The position numbers and the translations under genes were made by a program. From Opisthorchis felineus (taxonomy: Eukaryota > Platyhelminthes > Trematoda > Opisthorchiida > Opisthorchiidae), in contig SJOL01009883.1 in assembly GCA_004794785.1 (NCBI GenBank), positions 596,778 to 660,777 on the forward strand: a stretch of 64,000 nucleotides of DNA, given 5' to 3'. Under the pieces are notes generated by a model. That model saw only the letters and a list, made by a program, of their open reading frames with translations. It was not told the DNA's origin and did no database searches. Positions 25,801 through 38,344 of the stretch are shown here, one piece after another (within the stretch, counting starts at the first letter, position 1; every line of letters starts with the position of its first letter).

Positions 25801-28595
25801 GCTAAGTATACGAAACAAAAGACTATTGCAAACTAGACAGTTGGTCTCGGTAAGCTTTTTCTAAGTTTTGCATTCATTCGCTAATCAAGCGTGAAGCTAA
25901 TGATATGGCCAGCCAGACCTTGATTCCTTTCGAGATTATCTCAAATCACTGGCAACGAAATGAGACCTCCCTAAATAAGAATCTCAGACGTCACATAATT
26001 GATCAACGGTGTGGCTCTGGATTAGGCTCGCGGATACCCGGGAACAGTGAGAACTAGCGTACTCTGACTCGTACAACTCGTACAACTCGCACCATAGTTG
26101 TCAAGCTACAAAATGCTGTCAATTGGTGGATAAATTCATGAGAAAAAGCTGTGCGCGCACATGAGTCTTCACAGAGCAAATATGTCACCTGATAATAGAA
26201 CTTCATACATGATTGGTTTAATCGATCATTAGGTTGTGCCATTAAGTTTGAAGCAGTAGCAGTATTCTGAAGCAGTTGGTTGACGCCTATCAGAAGTTAG
26301 AGTTCACATGCCTAGTCCGATGGCTTGGGAGAGGGGCAGACTTTTGGTTAATCAAGACGTGTTTGATGTTCTCTCTCCTGGGAGATGACAATCGGATAAT
26401 GCGCTTCTACATACCGCGAACCTTAAATAAGCGAGCAATGAATCAGCTCTATGGCTACGATTGTACAGAGGAGACGACTCAGTACGCATAGTCCAACCTT
26501 CAGTACGTCTGCACGTTTATATGCACATAGCGAAAAATTTCTTAGGATGCACAGTGACCGGGTGGGGTTGCACTGTTATTCTGAAGTCCCAAATTTTTGA
26601 CAATAGTGGCGGTTGCCTTAAAGTGGAAAATGTAGCATGGTCGTCGACATTAGACGGACGATTCGCAACTAACACGAACAGTGCAACCTGGTTCAAGAAT
26701 TGATCAAACAATATGTCGCTTCGCTCTTCCAATGGTTTCAGTGACCTGAGCTGAATAGTGCATACAAATATTTTCCCAAAGACTCACCAATTGCAACTTG
26801 AAAATTTCCACCATTACCCTGTTGCTACACACACTTGCTGCTACAGAGTTGTAGACCAATCCCCTAAAATAATGTCGAATCACCCCCCAGATCCTTCCAA
26901 AGAAGGCTGTCAATAAGCAATAATCGTTGTGATTATTCTCATCGAGAAAGCTTAATTAGGCAATGTATAGTGATATTCTTCTGAATAAAAGTTCAGTATC
27001 GACGTATCAATCTGTAGTTTACCGAGTGAAGTTTCCAACGGAACTATTTCACGGGAAATTCTGCACCTCCTGAGTACATCAAGCTACACTCAGAATTTCC
27101 GGCCTTTAACATTTGGCGTTCCAGATGGTAGTCAGCATATGCCAGCCAAGTCGAATCACTTCAAACATGTGTACGTACAAATACACACATGCGTTTATTC
27201 CCAGGCCCAACGATAAGTTCCCACTATTCGCAATAGGTCTAAAGAGCAAAATAAGCCAAATCAAAATGACAAGGGCGTTTCTAGGCCCATGTCAGGCACA
27301 ACATGTGCGGACCTTAGGCTGATGTACATGCGTGCACACACAGCACGTGCAACTAAAAGTGATCAACTGGGAAGTTGGACATGCGTTTCTTGGGAGGGTA
27401 GGGAAGTAACAGGATGACATTGTGACAGCCCCAACGCAGGCCCGTAACAAAACACGTGTAGGAGGTCGCTATAGTCTGTTTTCGTTTTCAAGTAGGAAGA
27501 TGGATGGTGTGTGGATTACCACTGCTGACAGCCGGGTTATGCATGTGCAGCATTCTGGTACCGGTTGCTTTTTACACAAGACAACTTTACTCCTGACTAG
27601 TGTGTGACCAGTTAGATTTGGTATGTTTCAGGGCGATATAGCACAGAATTCTGCCTACAAAAGTTATTGTAAAACTATTACCGAGAATGACTGTCTGAAA
27701 TAGATTGGACATTCGAGTGCGCCTTTTTAAGCCAATGTGCTCCACATGGCGAAGTGTTCTGGCCATGTGGTTAAAAGCAATCGAATCACGGATCATTAAG
27801 AGTGCAATTCTTAAAGCAGTTTATAAAATGCATCAACAGTTGTTTCCTAAACTCGGGAAAAATGTTAAAGTCACCGTAGTCTGCGTGAGCTTTTTCGTTG
27901 TTTGTAGCCACTTAAATTGTGCAAGTAAATTATAATACATATGCCTTCCGTTCAGGCAAGAAAGACTAGCAAAGAACTGCATTATCCGACCGTCAAATAA
28001 GAGCTCTAGATGGAATCAGCTGTTCCAAGGGCCTTATGATCGAAACCGTTGATAAGGTAATGTGAAATTCAGCAGACAGGATCCTCAATGGCAACGTGGA
28101 AAGATTTGGTGCTTTAAAGTTTGTTAATATTTAATTTCAACATTTTTTAATGGCATATCTTAACGCAGCAGATAGCAGAGCTTAGAGGGGGGGTGTTGGA
28201 ATGACTATTGAATGTCGAATTTGACGTGCTTGTTTGCAGGGCGATTACTCTGCCAGCGAACTCCGGTTCATTTTGCAGCACCGCAAATACGTGCATAATT
28301 CCTTATGAACGCGACCAATTTCAATTCTTGCCTGTAATGTGGCGCTGCCTGTACAACAATAATATGGATGATTTTATTTGTTTCAGTGATCGCTATCGAA
28401 ATAAGACGAGACCGCTTACGAAGGCCGAAACTTGACAAAAGTAGAAAATGACCGACATTGCGCACAGGTCGCAGCGGATGACACACGACCACTCATGTTG
28501 AACTTGATTATTTATCTGCAGGACAGATCAAGTTTCCTAATTTTAGATCGATAGCTCGGAAAGTGCGCTCATCCTTCACTTTGTCGTCTTCAATT
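22861..28595. other. Unassigned intergenic sequence
   Basis: Many short open frames occur on both strands, the longest about 104 codons (23651-23965). None has a recognisable domain, signal peptide or convincing splice structure. A short CGTACAACT-type tandem lies near 26069-26090. I see no structural RNA. Confidence 0.4.
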
Positions 28596-28599
28596 TGTT

Positions 28600-28750
28600 C
28601 ACTAGACAGAGACGCTCTTTCCTTAAATTGTTTTCTTGGAGGAACACTACTCATAATTTTGCTGAAGGCCCTTCCACAGCCCATGACCGGTTTTGCCCGC
28701 CTTGAGGTTCATCAGTTAGCCACCGTCCCCGAGTTTCCGTCAACCTTGTG
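28600..28750 (+). repeat. Dispersed repeat, copy 1 (plus orientation)
   Basis: The blocks GGAACACTAC, CAGCCCATGACCGGTTTT and GAGTTTCCGTCAACC align with the reverse complement of 29200-29330 (GAAGAACACTACG, CAGCCCACGACCGGTTTT, AAGTTTTCGTTGACC). The conceptual peptide around LLKALPQPMTGFARL resembles LLKSLQQPTTGFTRL from copy 2. The family is unidentified and could be a degraded non-LTR or other element. Confidence 0.6.
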
Positions 28751-28844
28751 CTCTAAATGAACGGAAATTTTACGAAATTTGCGAAATACACTCATTTGTA
28801 CGCCAATTTATCTTTAATGGGAGACTCAGCTGAACTGCTAATTG

Positions 28845-28945
28845 ATCATGTGGCTGTTGATCTGCTTGTCGAGCTTGGCAATTGGATTGCAGACTTTTCG
28901 AGGAGACAACACTGGTGCAATGTTGGGTGGGAACAGAACTGATAA
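28845..28945 (-). repeat. PLE terminal-arm fragment
   Basis: CGAGCTTGGCAATTGGATTGCA closely matches the PLE 5' arm (CGAGCTTGGCAGTTGGATTGCA). The similarity continues weakly through GACAACACTGG and GTGGGA. On the minus strand the helix II region of the hammerhead-like motif is deleted. This is an old solitary terminal piece with no coding sequence beside it. Confidence 0.6.
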
Positions 28946-29149
28946 ATTGACAATAAAAGCGCCCGAGCTACCAAGATCCCAACAAATTAATCAACTGAAT
29001 CCCAGATGAACATCTTTTTTGCGATATTGTTCAACTAAATGTGCTGCATGAAGGCCGATTCATCCTTCAGGTGGTATGATATTCGAGATATTTCAGTATA
29101 TTTAATCAAAGGAGCAAAAAGCGCAATGATTTCGAAAATTTTCTGACAG

Positions 29150-29415
29150 CTCATGCCACTTTCATCCTCCTCTGGTTTCCGTAGATACAGTGTATAATTT
29201 TGGTCCAAGTAGAACACAGGTCAACGAAAACTTGGGGTGTGTGCCTACATGATGGTCCAGAGACGGGTAAAACCGGTCGTGGGCTGTTGAAGAGATTTCA
29301 GCAACCTTATACGTAGTGTTCTTCCAAGGATGTATGCCGCATATCTCGAACATTATTCCAACTAAAACACGAGGCGGCCTTTCCGCATCACATTCAATTG
29401 AAGAGGTACACCATA
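29150..29415 (-). repeat. Dispersed repeat, copy 2
   Basis: It aligns with copy 3 (34420-34600) in direct orientation through TCAGCAACC, ATCTCGAACATT and GGCGGCCTT (GACGGCCTT in copy 3), and with copy 1 in inverted orientation. On the minus strand short open frames such as LLKSLQQPTTGFTRL can be read with stops. I estimate roughly 70 percent identity to copy 3 by eye. Confidence 0.6.
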
Positions 29416-29419
29416 AATA

Positions 29420-32400
29420 AGGGATCCAGCAGGGATTCAGTTGTGCTTCTCAGTAAAACCAAGTTGGTGCACAAATGACTGTATTTCACAGGGCTTGCTG
29501 TTCGTTCTCTGACCTGCACAACTAAATCGCGAACATGCAAACCACACGACGCATCAGTCCAGATCAACAACCATACTGACAGCCTTGACTATAGTCTAGA
29601 TACCCAAAATACATTTTATGTTAGGAAAAAGAGCAAGTGAGATGGCTGTCAAACTAACAGAACGCCCCACAAAAATGACCATCGAAAAGTGTTGCTCGAA
29701 AAACGCATACACCTTGCATATCAGGGATGTGTAACCACCAACTTAATATTCAGTCGTGTTTATCTTTTTCAGGACTGCCTCAGGTATGAACCACCTAAAA
29801 CGTTAGGTGTTGCCTTTATAGGTCAACTGCACTCTCGCAACGAATCTTACTTTTCTATCCCAAGTCAGTTTGATGAAGCAACATGCACAAATCCCATGAT
29901 TCCTGCAAACAACTCCCACTTGACTTCACTCAAAAATCTATTGAAATGTGATGTTTCGCACACATTTTGGACAACTGGTTAGCCGTTAACATTTGGAAGC
30001 AAAAAGCTCCAACGTTGCTTTCTGTTTTACTAGAAAATCAGACGTAGGATGACCAGGACCGCTGGCCTTTGCTCTCCGCAAGAATTTGAAAGTAAATATA
30101 TTCGGCGCTGTGGATGCTTGCGCATGAGAACCGTTTTCGTTAGCACTAGTATTTGCTTCTTTTGGAGAATGTGCTGCGTCGTGCGTGCAGTTTCTAAATA
30201 TTCACTTTAATTTATCCCCTCTAACCAAGTATATTCATTTGTGCACCGGTGCAGATGAGTGTAGAGCCAGACAAACGAAAAAAATGGGATTTTTCATCGC
30301 ACCCATAGCAATCCGGTTTCAGGAACAGCCGAATGATGGGCAGGTTATACCACGCCAACGCGCAAAAGTTAATGTGACCGGATCCCAGGCATAGCAAACG
30401 GAAGGATGTTGGGAATCACAACTTGTCTAAGTCACTTTCATGCTCAGATACCCGAAAGTTTTACAGTTTGAATCGTCAACATGAAAAGACGGTAATGTTT
30501 GGGTCACGACAGGTAGCTAACTATGACTTGATATCAGGCTTGGATATTTTGAAAGGTACGCAAAAATACGGGTTACATATCAGAGACTTACTTATTCGTT
30601 GGACAAACTTTACTAAAACCTGAGGCATCTTTAGATTTATATAGAGAAACCTGAGATTCCTTGTGGATTTTGCCAGCGAATTTTTTCGATGCATCTTATA
30701 AAACCTTCAAGTATCTTTTCGTTGAAAAGAATGAGAATAGGAGCGTGTCTTCTGCATTTAAACAGAGAGCAGGTAGATATTCGCCGGGAAAAAGCCACAT
30801 TTTTTCAAAAAATACCCTAGTAAAGTTTGTCTGGAACAGCACAGCCTGTGACAAAATTTTGCCGGATGCTTGCTTGTACAAACAATTACTTTTCCGGCGA
30901 ACATTTACCTTGATAATTTATTGAAGAAAACATTTTTCAAATGTTAAGTTGGCATATAATAAATGGACTGTAACGAAAGGTGACAAGCCACCTATAAACA
31001 TTAATGGTTTCCGAGAATCGTTCCATATTGAACGAATATGTGGTGCAAGCAAATATATTAACCCCGTGCACTGGCGCTTTAGAACAGGTGGTTGACATTC
31101 CTTCAGTGAGTATTTCGTGTATTTTTTTATGCCTTGTGGATGTCTTTATGAATACGTGTTGGTTTGTCATGTTGCATTATCCCCGGTATCTTAGATAGAT
31201 AGTGCTTAGACTAATAAAAGACTAATAAAATTATCCCGTAGGTTTGCACTGTTGAAGAAACATAGAAATACCAGGTATACTGAAGGAGATCTTCGGCGTT
31301 TCAACGCAGCTCTTCTCTAGCTTGGATCATTGACTCGGGGACTAACAAAATGAAACGAACGAAATGATACTGCATACAGTTAGTCATATGTGTAGTTATT
31401 TTCGAAAATTAATACGTGTTAGGTTTAGCAAAGGCGTCGGTTAAGTAGGAACATTAAAAATGCATTTCGAACTAACTTGCATAACGACTTTGTTACGATG
31501 AAAGAAATCCATATACGCATAAGGAAAACCACTTGCTTGGGACACCCGGCCACACCGAATGAAATATTCATGCAGATTTTACTGGTTCTACGAACTCCGT
31601 GTAGACTTAGTGCAAGGATATTGATGCTAACCAAATTCGTCGATGTATACGGGACAGAGAAAGGGGTGTGGCCAAAACTAAAGAACGTAAATTCATCAAT
31701 TTATAACAGAAGGTGTGCAATATTTAAAATTTGCTTACTAAGACTGTGGTAAAGCGCTGTTCAAAAATTTATACTGTTTGTAACTCTCCTTATCAAGCGC
31801 TCCATAAGTCCAGCAGCGAAATCTCCTTTATTTACTTTCACTAACGGTCTAAAAAACAATGCACACACTTCACGACTAAATTTGAGACGAGGGACCAAGT
31901 GTAGATGTTTACCCCGCTATAGTGGACTGAAAATTGTGCACTGTGTAGCCGACTTGATTTGGAACTATTGTGCACTTATCCGTGCTTCCGGCCTTCATTT
32001 TTATGGTTGCATATATCTAATCAAAAGAAACTCGGCTACTTCTGGCAGAGTTTTTCATTGAAACAAACAAATCCATGGCCCCTGAACAGTGTTAGAAAGT
32101 AGGTCTGATATCGTGCTAATGTGAGGAGAGGATACCCTACGGCAGCAATCAGAATATTTGAAGAGTTCCTCCAGATTCACGTCCACGTTGAATTGAAAGT
32201 GCGAAATTTACCTATTAGTGGCCAAAAATGCCGTCAACAAAAATCGTACGATTATTTTAATCGTCTACAGTAATTACGTGTCATACCAAATTACTATGAT
32301 AGGTGGTTCGTAAATGCAGGAAGCTGGGCTTTTTCAATATGCAATTTTATAGGACAATTTGTTAGTTTTCTCAGTTTGTTAGTAAAATAGATAAGTCTTC

Positions 32401-34300
32401 AACAATAACAATATGGGGCGTTTAGATGTAGTGGTGCATTATTTTTCAAAAAATCGGTTCCCATAAGGGCTGCTTGTGAGCAGGTCTAGAATAATAATGA
32501 TATTATTGGTATTGTTGCTAGTGATAATAGTACCATGTATTGTGAACATAATAATATTGCCGAATTTCACCAGCGTATAACAGGCATGTGATTCCGAAAA
32601 CACTTCTGTTATGACATCTTCCATCGTTCACTCTTTTGGTTCGGGCATTGTCTATTTATGGCGATATCAAGATTCCTGTTCAAAGATACGTAGGTTAGTT
32701 TACTGACTTATAGTGAAACCGGTCGTATCCGGGGAGTATGCAAAAGCTGTATACAGTCTCTCAATACTGTAGGAATAAGTAAGACCTCTGTAAGGTCACA
32801 TATCGGGATCCAATGATTGGACACACTTTTTCACTCTCGATTCAGGAAAGGAATTTCCCCAACCACGACTGTTGGATACGGAAAGTTTTGACCGATGGCT
32901 TTACGTATGTACCTCAAAGACGAGTCGCACCAGTTTGATAAATTGCCTAGAATCTGTACTACCTACTGTCAGCGATAAATGAGGTTCGGTTGTTCGGCAG
33001 CAGATTATTTAGAAATATCTTTTCAAGGTTAACGTGACTGCAGACGTAGGTCCTGGCCGATTGTACCATTTTACTATTGTTTTCCTTGAAGGGCAGTGTA
33101 AGAAGGATAGTTTGTGGATCGTTCCTATAAATTGTTGAGATCCTGAGTGAGAATAGAACAACACATGACACCTTATACGCATCCAGGACTTGTGTTCGTG
33201 CCACTAGACAATGTCTAGAGGAATAGCATCCAAATTCCAGTTATGAGCCGTTACATCATACAGCATTAAGAGATTAAGCTAACTGACCAGCTAATGCGCA
33301 AACAGTGGTTTCAACGTTTCAGACCAAAAATTCACTCGCCTGCTTCCCTGGCAGTAGAGCGTATCACAGAAAGGTTAAACCGTTGCTCCCTGAGAGCAGC
33401 ACAGATTCACATGCTTTTGTACTTTGTTGATTGTGAGCCGCTGCCCGACTATTTCTCTCTGAATCTTTTGAATTCTGTTAGATGCTCACGTGTGGGTATA
33501 CAAAAGGGAAACGTCTGGCTTCGATATCCTACCTGGATAGTGTCACTAGTACTTTTAGACCATTCGATTGATTGGTTTTCTGAGCGTGTATTAAAGATAT
33601 CCTGTAAAGTTTATTGAGGCGAACTGGATTGGATGGCGATACCTTAGTCTTGGATGACATTTAGAAGAACTCCTATGCATGCCAGACGATTTAGTTCATT
33701 CCGAAACATGTGGACCGTAATTCTATGAAAATCATGCTTTAAATAATCTGTGTCCAGGCATCAACATGGCTAATTAACACAGGTTTGTTGGGCTTAACCA
33801 AGTTATTGCCCTCAAATATCTGGTTACAGTAAAGCCGCTGAAATTTACATTGACAGCGGTAGATACGCAGCTGAAGAACTGGTATTTGCTTATGCATAAA
33901 ACTTGGGATCTTCAACGTGGCTGTCCGTTTAGTTCTTGTTCACGTTTGCAAGGCTTTACCTCATTGACTAAAGAATTTTCTTTCGCTAGAGGATTCCAGC
34001 TAATGGTTGATTTCGGAGAATACTGGGAGATTGTAACCAATGACAAGATCCAAAAGCACTATCAGGACCTATCATGCCAGTCTTATCTTTCCTTTCCACA
34101 ATGGATCAGGTGTGTATTATGTCTGTACACCGCGTCATGTTATTGCTTAAAAGGACGACTGACAATGCTGCCAAGTGGCGGTGTAGCGTGAAACATAGCT
34201 TACACGCGATTTACAGAGAACATCATTGGAGCCGAGCACTAGGGCACACTTTTGACAAACATACCAGCCGTTCCTGCTCGAAAGTGGCTTCTTTTTGAGA
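29420..34300. other. Unassigned intergenic sequence
   Basis: Unrecognised open frames up to 113 codons occur (33294-33617 and 33850-34191, plus strand). They start with ATG but show no domains, and flanking splice sites are not compelling. They may be exons or chance frames. Confidence 0.35.
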
Positions 34301-34399
34301 TTCTTCTGAAGCCAATGCCTCTGGTTCCAGGAGCTGGTCTTTAACGCTTACGCAAACATGCGTAGGCGTGCCCTTGCAAACAGATAAAATGACTAATGA

Positions 34400-34610
34400 G
34401 TTTGGGCGAAGAAAATTTATTTTCTGAAGGGAATATACCACCCATAAGGCTGCTGAATACTCTTCGAAGAGGTCTCAGCAACCATATGGGTAATGTGTTT
34501 CCTCTGTACAATATACTCCAAAATCTCGAACATTTTATCAACTGAAACATGAGACGGCCTTCGTGTAGCACATGCGATTGAGAAGAATAACATAAAAGAT
34601 ATGTTCATGT
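34400..34610 (-). repeat. Dispersed repeat, copy 3
   Basis: Homologous to 29150-29415. Read on the minus strand, a peptide GNTLPIWLLRPLRR corresponds to GRTLRIRLLKSLQQ in copy 2 and GGTLLIILLKALPQ in copy 1. The shared peptide across three diverged copies hints that the family once encoded protein, but I cannot name it. Confidence 0.6.
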
Positions 34611-34854
34611 GGATTTATTTGGGTCTTGCGTTACAACAGAATTAGTGTGTGTATCACTGTAGTTCGGGAAAAATACTCCTTCCAAATGGGCTCAAAGTGA
34701 CTGTTGTACATAACTCGGAAAGGTGGGTAGCATATGATTATGATCCAAAAAGCGATGAGGCGGTATGTTTTGGCTAATCTCTCTCTCTCACTGTGGGGCA
34801 AGAATTTACCTATTCTTCGCGTTTTTGATATTAAGTATAGCTATACCGTAAAAA

Positions 34855-35035
34855 ATGCACATCTGATCGATGCTACGGCTTCCATATCAGGCGTCCGGGG
34901 TTCAAATCCCGCACTGCCTGGAATAAGCGCTGCTGATGCGGTCTAATAACAGCGAAATGCCTGATTGCCATTACTTCCTTCTGGTATGGACTAAACGAAA
35001 TTACCATATCTGGACAAGATGAGAACTGTTTAAAC
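34855..35035 (+). repeat. tRNA-derived SINE, copy A
   Basis: A B box GGTTCAAATCC (34899-34909) is followed by a body that aligns with 54645-54775: GCTGATGCGGTCTAATAACA, then CTTCTGGTATGGACTA, then GGACAAGATGAGAACTG. The match extends for about 130 bases beyond the tRNA-like head, so this is a genuine interspersed repeat family and not an isolated tRNA relic. The A-box half is poorly preserved here. Confidence 0.7.
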
Positions 35036-35059
35036 CAGTGATATTAATACAAGGTAGCA

Positions 35060-38000
35060 GCTGATGCACCCGTCAATTTTACTACTAAATTTCATTCGGT
35101 CAGCTGGAATATTTCGATAACTTTTGCAGTTACGAAGGGTTGCAAATCATTGGGCTCCACATGTGCTTGAGAGACAAATTATTTCATTTCAGCTTGTTTA
35201 TCATTTTTAGGCTTTTTATCCTCAGTGAAGGCGTGCTCAGTCATTCGGGTGTTTAAGTCCTTGCTGGAACTCACCCGGTGGCAGATGGATCGGCACGTGA
35301 CAGTTCTGTTTACAGCCCGTTTTCTGATCTCTCTGATCTCCCCTAGAAACCCACTTCATATTGCCCACCATTCTGTCACTAAAAACGGCTCCCCTTAATT
35401 GGAACCTTATTCTATTTATCACTTTAGTCATACACAAGGTTGTTTCTGTTGACTGAGATGTGTGTATTTTCACTAAAATGACATTAATGCGTCAGCCTAC
35501 TAGAAAGTAGCTGCATGTTTTATGCAATCAGCTGCACTTCTGAATCTAATGGAGAACTGTGAGGATCAAATCATAATCAGATGCCAAAAGATTCGTGCAT
35601 ATTTTCATTTTTCACCGAACGATACACCGAATTCAGTGCTGGAAATTTACGTGTATTGTACCTCTTCTCTGGAAAGCCGGTTGATTAAACTGTGCCCCAG
35701 ATTTCCGTTCAGGACATGCTTTTGCGACGTTACCAAGCTTCCAGAATAGTAGGAGATTACTGGGCTGTGAATTAAGTAATTAGTGGGACTAATTTGTACG
35801 CATGTCCGTCATTTTGTGAGATATTTCATTTCTAGCGCGCCAACTTCATAACATAGGTGTTATCCACTCCAACGCGACAGCGCACGTGTTGAATTGAATT
35901 TCCATAATTAATCGGGTTTGGCCAAGATAATTATCGATTTTTGTATCCCAATAATGACAGGTCGGTAGACCGACTTACCGCTTCACCGACTACCGTCAAC
36001 TGACAGATGGTTCGACCTATTGAGACAAACAGTCTAGTTCTTGTTTGTTCTTGATAGAATGGCTTTTATCAGCTTTTTTGTTCTCCTACTCATGATTTTC
36101 ATTCAGTGCTCAGTATTTTTGCTCTCACTTAATTCAGATGACAGCGGGCAAAAAGGTATCATTTTAGAATATGGTTTGTGCGTTTCTCAAGATGTAGAGC
36201 AAGAGAACACTTCACTTGCTCCATGACAAAGGTGGCTTAGGTTGCAGGAATACCGTATTAGTGGTAGTGCATAGAGGTAGTATTGCAAACGGATAGGTTG
36301 ACTTTAAGTTTGTTGACGACAAGGACACAAAGGAATCGGGAGAGTTGATGATGTCGGCTGTCAGAATGTCACGTCCGACCGTGCACTGAAGCGTGAAGGT
36401 TTTCTTTGTGTATACACACGTACTGTGATGTGTGCTTATACATGACGTGTGCGTCTGCGCACAGTGTATAAGACCACGTTTGTCGAGGAGTGGAACAACT
36501 ACCGCCGATCGTAGTGCAGTCACTCATGTGACCTGTGCCGTAGTCCACGCCCTAACATGTGTGATGCGCCAATCTTCGCACACGGTCACCATACAAATGT
36601 CTGGGCCTTCCTGACTGACCATATTATTGTGCAAAATCACATACTAGTATGGATGTCTGCTTATTTTTCTGCTCAGTTTATAAGTTTTTGAAACAAAACT
36701 CTAAAAGTTGCGCGACCCAATGCTGAAAAACCTACCATCTCGTATGCTGGAAGCTGGTGTATACAGGTACACCAGTTCTGTTCCGTGCACCTAAAAGGTA
36801 CCCATTGTGTTTGTATTAACAAAACGGCACGCCTGCAGTATTTCAAGATGAGGACTGACAGCCGATTTGAAGGCGATTATTTGGGGACAAGAATCTGGTT
36901 GGTCTAAGTCCACTAGGCTACCGTAGCGCTCATCGTCTAGCAAGGTTAATATCTCGAACACGCAACTCTACAAGGTCTCTGCAGTCAGAGTAAACCAGAA
37001 CTTGAATGTAGAAAAAGACGTTTAACGATTACGTTTGGAGTAGGCACATGTCACAGTCACGGGCGTTTTGATCAATCGAATTTAATCCACTAGGATTCAC
37101 AGGCACTCATCTGTGCTCCGATACAGTTTGGGTTTGTTTTCCCAAGCTCCAATTCGATCGAAAAAGGAGTGGGTACCTTGCGCGAAATTTTACGGAAAAA
37201 GGACTGGAGTGGTTCAACCGAAGTGCTGAGACTCTTACCTACTGTATTGAGATGAAAGTAGTGGACTCGAAGCAGCACTTGGCCACCTCTGAAACAACGA
37301 TTAGAGATGACTGAGATTTTTAACGTATAGAACCAGTGAACACAATGTAGGGATGTTTGCTATCCGACCTACGGGCTGAGAAAACAAGCAGTTTTGTTCC
37401 ATGAGGTAAAGAACTTGAAACAATTTCAAATACTGAACTAGTTATATCCCTGCAATCTAACCAGTCACTGAAGTAATCGGGAACATAATCACATGGCACT
37501 GCATTTATTCCTAGAGTCCCAGGTCGCATCATGAAGACTTCAAATCTAGGTCTTCAGAGGCAACACTGAAGGCATTTATTTCACCTTTAACGCAAGCTCC
37601 TATTCCAGTGGATGTTACAGATGGATAGTTGGTTAATTATCGGAAGTAAAACGAAAGCAGTTCTGCAACATCCATCAGTTGTAGACCCGAAATATTTGTA
37701 TTTTTTCAACCGTAAGGATGATTAGCGTCATGTAACGCTGTTTATCAGCGCAGCTTCAAATATGAATCCACGTCGGAAATTTCTGATCAAGACCATCTGA
37801 CTGGTCTGTCACGAGCCCAGCTAAAGGCGTTCATATTGGTTATTTGCCGAGAGAAGTACCTCTAGGATGAAACATGTCTGCAGATCCAAGTTGAAAAGAA
37901 TTTTATCTAAAAACCAATCCGTTACGAAACGTTCAACAGCTTCTCGGAGGCTAAAGCTCCTTTATGAGATGAATATTTGACAGGACTAGTGAAACGACGC

Positions 38001-38235
38001 TTATGTGTTGCCATTTACAATGTAAGACGAGTGGCCTAATGCTCCCACTGGCTACAGGAGGCACGTTAGCATAATAATCTGAAGTCCCTAAACTCAAAAG
38101 GTACGAAGGTAGGAAAGTAAAACCGTCCAGATTGTTTTACGGGTTTGTGGCCAGGTCTCACTGGTTGGTATATTCCGCTGCCACCGAGTCCTCAAACAAC
38201 ACGACCGAATGTATTTTTTCTTCCAATTTCGATTT
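35060..38235. other. Unassigned intergenic sequence
   Basis: Apart from the candidate signal-peptide exon at 36059-36153 nothing could be assigned. A small hairpin GTCGGTAGACCGAC lies near 35961. Confidence 0.4.
36059..36153 (+). CDS. Candidate first exon encoding a signal peptide (hypothetical)
   Basis: An ATG at 36059 opens MAFISFFVLLLMIFIQCS, a strongly hydrophobic stretch of a secretory signal-peptide type. It is followed by a polar SLNSDDSGQK segment and a possible splice donor (AAAAAG then GTATCA, GT at 36154-36155). The frame itself continues to a stop at 36226. No downstream exon could be identified, and hydrophobic frames arise by chance in AT-rich DNA. It could be the start of a small secreted protein, but that is inference only. 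Confidence 0.2.
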
Positions 38236-38239
38236 CGGC

Positions 38240-38335
38240 TGAGTGTTATAGCTCAGTGGAGCGGAATTCGCCTCAGTTGGCCTGATGAAGCATCAGTGGT
38301 AAATCGAAAGTTCGCCCGTCAATAAATCCATACGC
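38240..38335 (+). repeat. tRNA-like pol III promoter remnant
   Basis: TAGCTCAGTGG (38249-38259) is a near-perfect A box within GTTATAGCTCAGTGGAGCGG. A degraded B-box candidate (ATCGAAAGTTC) follows about 50 bases later. A perfect hairpin CTGATG-AAG-CATCAG sits between them. A decayed SINE head is the likely reading; no other copy in the window matches it. Confidence 0.4.
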
Positions 38336-38344
38336 TGTTTTCCG

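Noticed and set aside
38262..38310. Hammerhead ribozyme at CTGATGA...CGAAAG...GTC
   Set aside because: The core words are present, but helix II does not pair, and CTGATG-AAG-CATCAG forms a simple hairpin that would sequester the core. The A box nearby favours a SINE remnant.
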